Shown in pieces: positions 29,663 through 30,779 of a stretch of DNA of 30,779 nucleotides. The notes under the pieces are model-generated. The model did not search any database, was not told where the DNA came from, and was given only the letters and a program-made list of their open reading frames with translations. How positions within the stretch are numbered: the stretch's first letter is position 1; each line of letters opens with the position of its first letter. Source of the DNA: JAHECQ01 sp047638695 (GTDB lineage: Bacteria; Actinomycetota; Acidimicrobiia; Acidimicrobiales; SZUA-35). The stretch spans positions 1 through 30,779 of the forward strand of contig JBLINY010000045.1 in assembly GCA_047638695.1 (NCBI GenBank), given 5' to 3'. A program made the position numbers and the translations under genes.

Positions 29663-30779
29663 TGCCAGCCGTATCCCCCCAACACTCGACGATCGATGGT
29701 GGCTTCGGTTGGTGGGTTGTTGCCGGTGCGTTCAGCGCCAACCTGGTCACGTTCGGGATTCTGTTTTCCTTTGGCGTGTTCCTCACCCCGATTGCCGAAA
29801 CATTCGGAACCACTACGGGTCCGGTGGCGTCGATCTTCTCCGGTTCGGTTTGCGTCTACTACTTGGCCGGAGTGGCCGGAGGCCGGTTGGGGGACCGTTA
29901 CGGTGCCCGACCGGTCGTGGCCGTTGGAGCCATCACACTCGGTCTCGGCTTGGCCGCCGCATCTGTTTCGTCTGCGCTGTGGATGGTCTGGGTCATGTAT
30001 GTGCCACTGGTCGGGGTAGGCGTCGGGGCCTGCTATTCCCCGATGTTGGGTGCCGTTAGCCGCTGGTTCGATCGACGCCGATCGCTTGCCCTCAGCCTCG
30101 TGTTGGCAGGCGTTGCTTCGGGAACCTTGCTGGGGCCGATGCTGTTGCGGCTCGCTATCGACGACATTGGCTGGCGCGTCACGTTCCGTTGGTTGGCTCT
30201 GCTGGCCGTGACGGTCTTGGGCCTCGCCGCGCTTCTTTGCCGCCCAGCGCCCGGCGAGGCCGATCGGCCAGCGCCGCTGTCAATTCGCGACATCTCTCGG
30301 TCGCGGGAGCTCCGAAGGCTGTATCTGTCAATCATCGTGATCAGCCCCGGCTTTTATGCCCCGCTCGTCTTCTTCAACGACTACGCCATCAACCGAGGTA
30401 TTGGAGCGGGCCGAGCGGCGGCCCTGGTTGGTATATCCGGCGCCTTCAGCATTGTTGTGCGCCTGATCGCAGGCTCGTTCGGGGACCGTTTTGATGCGCT
30501 TGGGCGCTACCGATTCAGCTATGGCCTTATGACGGGCGCCCTTTTGGTGTGGCTGCTCTCTGGGGGCTCGTATCTCGGCTTGGTGGCCAGCGCCTTGTTC
30601 CATGGCGCCGGTTGGGCGGTGTGGGTAACGGCGACGCCAACCGTGCTGGCCGGCTGGTTCGGGGTATCTCAGTTGGGCGGACTCCTCGGATTGCTCTACA
30701 CAGGCCTCGGCATCGGAGCATTGGCCGGGCCTGCTGTCAGCGGCTTCATCATCGATAGCGCTGGGTATCGACCCGCCAT
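29662..30779 (+). CDS. MFS transporter, monocarboxylate-porter-like (partial)
   Basis: From a GTG at 29662 to the window end, 372 residues of a 12-TM major facilitator are visible. The start DGGFGWWVVAGAF matches the TM1 signature of the monocarboxylate porter family (DGGWGWVV). Motif A appears as GGRLGDRYGARPV between TM2 and TM3, and its second-half copy as RLIAGSFGDRFDALGRY. Substrates of relatives are lactate, pyruvate, oxalate or formate and other organic acids, which fits a region rich in CoA-linked acid metabolism. The carboxy end is missing. No ATG is available in frame near the start, so GTG is used. A perfect inverted repeat ends at this start and may regulate it. Confidence 0.88.
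   Translation, partial: MPAVSPQHSTIDGGFGWWVVAGAFSANLVTFGILFSFGVFLTPIAETFGTTTGPVASIFSGSVCVYYLAGVAGGRLGDRYGARPVVAVGAITLGLGLAAASVSSALWMVWVMYVPLVGVGVGACYSPMLGAVSRWFDRRRSLALSLVLAGVASGTLLGPMLLRLAIDDIGWRVTFRWLALLAVTVLGLAALLCRPAPGEADRPAPLSIRDISRSRELRRLYLSIIVISPGFYAPLVFFNDYAINRGIGAGRAAALVGISGAFSIVVRLIAGSFGDRFDALGRYRFSYGLMTGALLVWLLSGGSYLGLVASALFHGAGWAVWVTATPTVLAGWFGVSQLGGLLGLLYTGLGIGALAGPAVSGFIIDSAGYRPA

Noticed and set aside
1..30779. tRNA, rRNA, insertion sequence or att site
   Set aside because: Reading both strands, I saw no tRNA or rRNA gene, transposase motif, terminal inverted repeats with target duplication, or integrase.

Overview
This GC-rich window looks like chromosome from an actinobacterium, probably of the Acidimicrobiia type. 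The grounds are a mycothiol-type (MDMPI) fold domain, two luciferase-like F420-type oxidoreductases, GTG and TTG starts, and several genes whose -10 box (TANNNT) ends only 6-7 nt before the start codon, as in leaderless transcripts. The taxon is inferred from gene content. No rRNA, tRNA, CRISPR array or insertion sequence was seen.

Layout. 1-1289 (minus): the N-terminal part of a biotin carboxylase and a fibronectin-III lipoprotein gene broken by one frameshift in a G7 run. 1304-9311 (plus): a double CaiB/BaiF CoA-transferase, the three subunits of a molybdenum hydroxylase (FAD, 2Fe-2S, Mo), a MoaD/ThiS-like protein ending in Gly-Gly, and an unusual fusion of an MDMPI/DinB-fold domain to a TauD-type dioxygenase. 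This looks like a catabolic unit for an unknown carboxylic or aromatic/heterocyclic substrate. 9379-11179: a membrane-anchored cupredoxin and an MFS transporter. 11161-11299: a 35-bp tandem repeat between convergent genes. 11277-14054 (minus): Rieske ring-hydroxylating dioxygenase alpha and beta subunits and an aldo/keto reductase, with a Lin0512-family gene divergent from them. 14502-19313: a CoA-transferase/hydrolase that seems to lack its catalytic Glu, a cyclase-family hydrolase, an N-acyl-D-amino-acid deacylase and an alpha/beta hydrolase. 19433-21888: a small membrane protein and a minus-strand set of PhyH dioxygenase, nitroreductase and SRPBCC protein. 22007-24806: a DEAD-box RNA helicase with a long, recently expanded acidic repeat at its N-terminus, and a GNAT acetyltransferase. 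24853-29436: an ACAD11-like acyl-CoA dehydrogenase, a small membrane protein, two LLM-class oxidoreductases and a quinone oxidoreductase. 29459-30779: an 18-bp tandem repeat that can encode a Leu/Ala/Met peptide, an inverted repeat, and the start of a monocarboxylate-porter-type MFS protein that runs off the window.

Together the genes describe an oxidative, CoA-linked degradation region: acid activation (CoA-transferases), hydroxylation (Mo hydroxylase, Rieske, Fe(II)/2-oxoglutarate enzymes), hydrolysis (cyclase, deacylase, alpha/beta hydrolase), beta-oxidation-type dehydrogenation, flavin-dependent oxidoreduction and two uptake/efflux carriers. The least conventional items are the MDMPI-TauD fusion in the Mo-hydroxylase operon, the hydrophobic repeat peptide, the helicase repeat, and the CoA-transferases with altered catalytic positions. 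Every intergenic gap is shorter than 300 bases.
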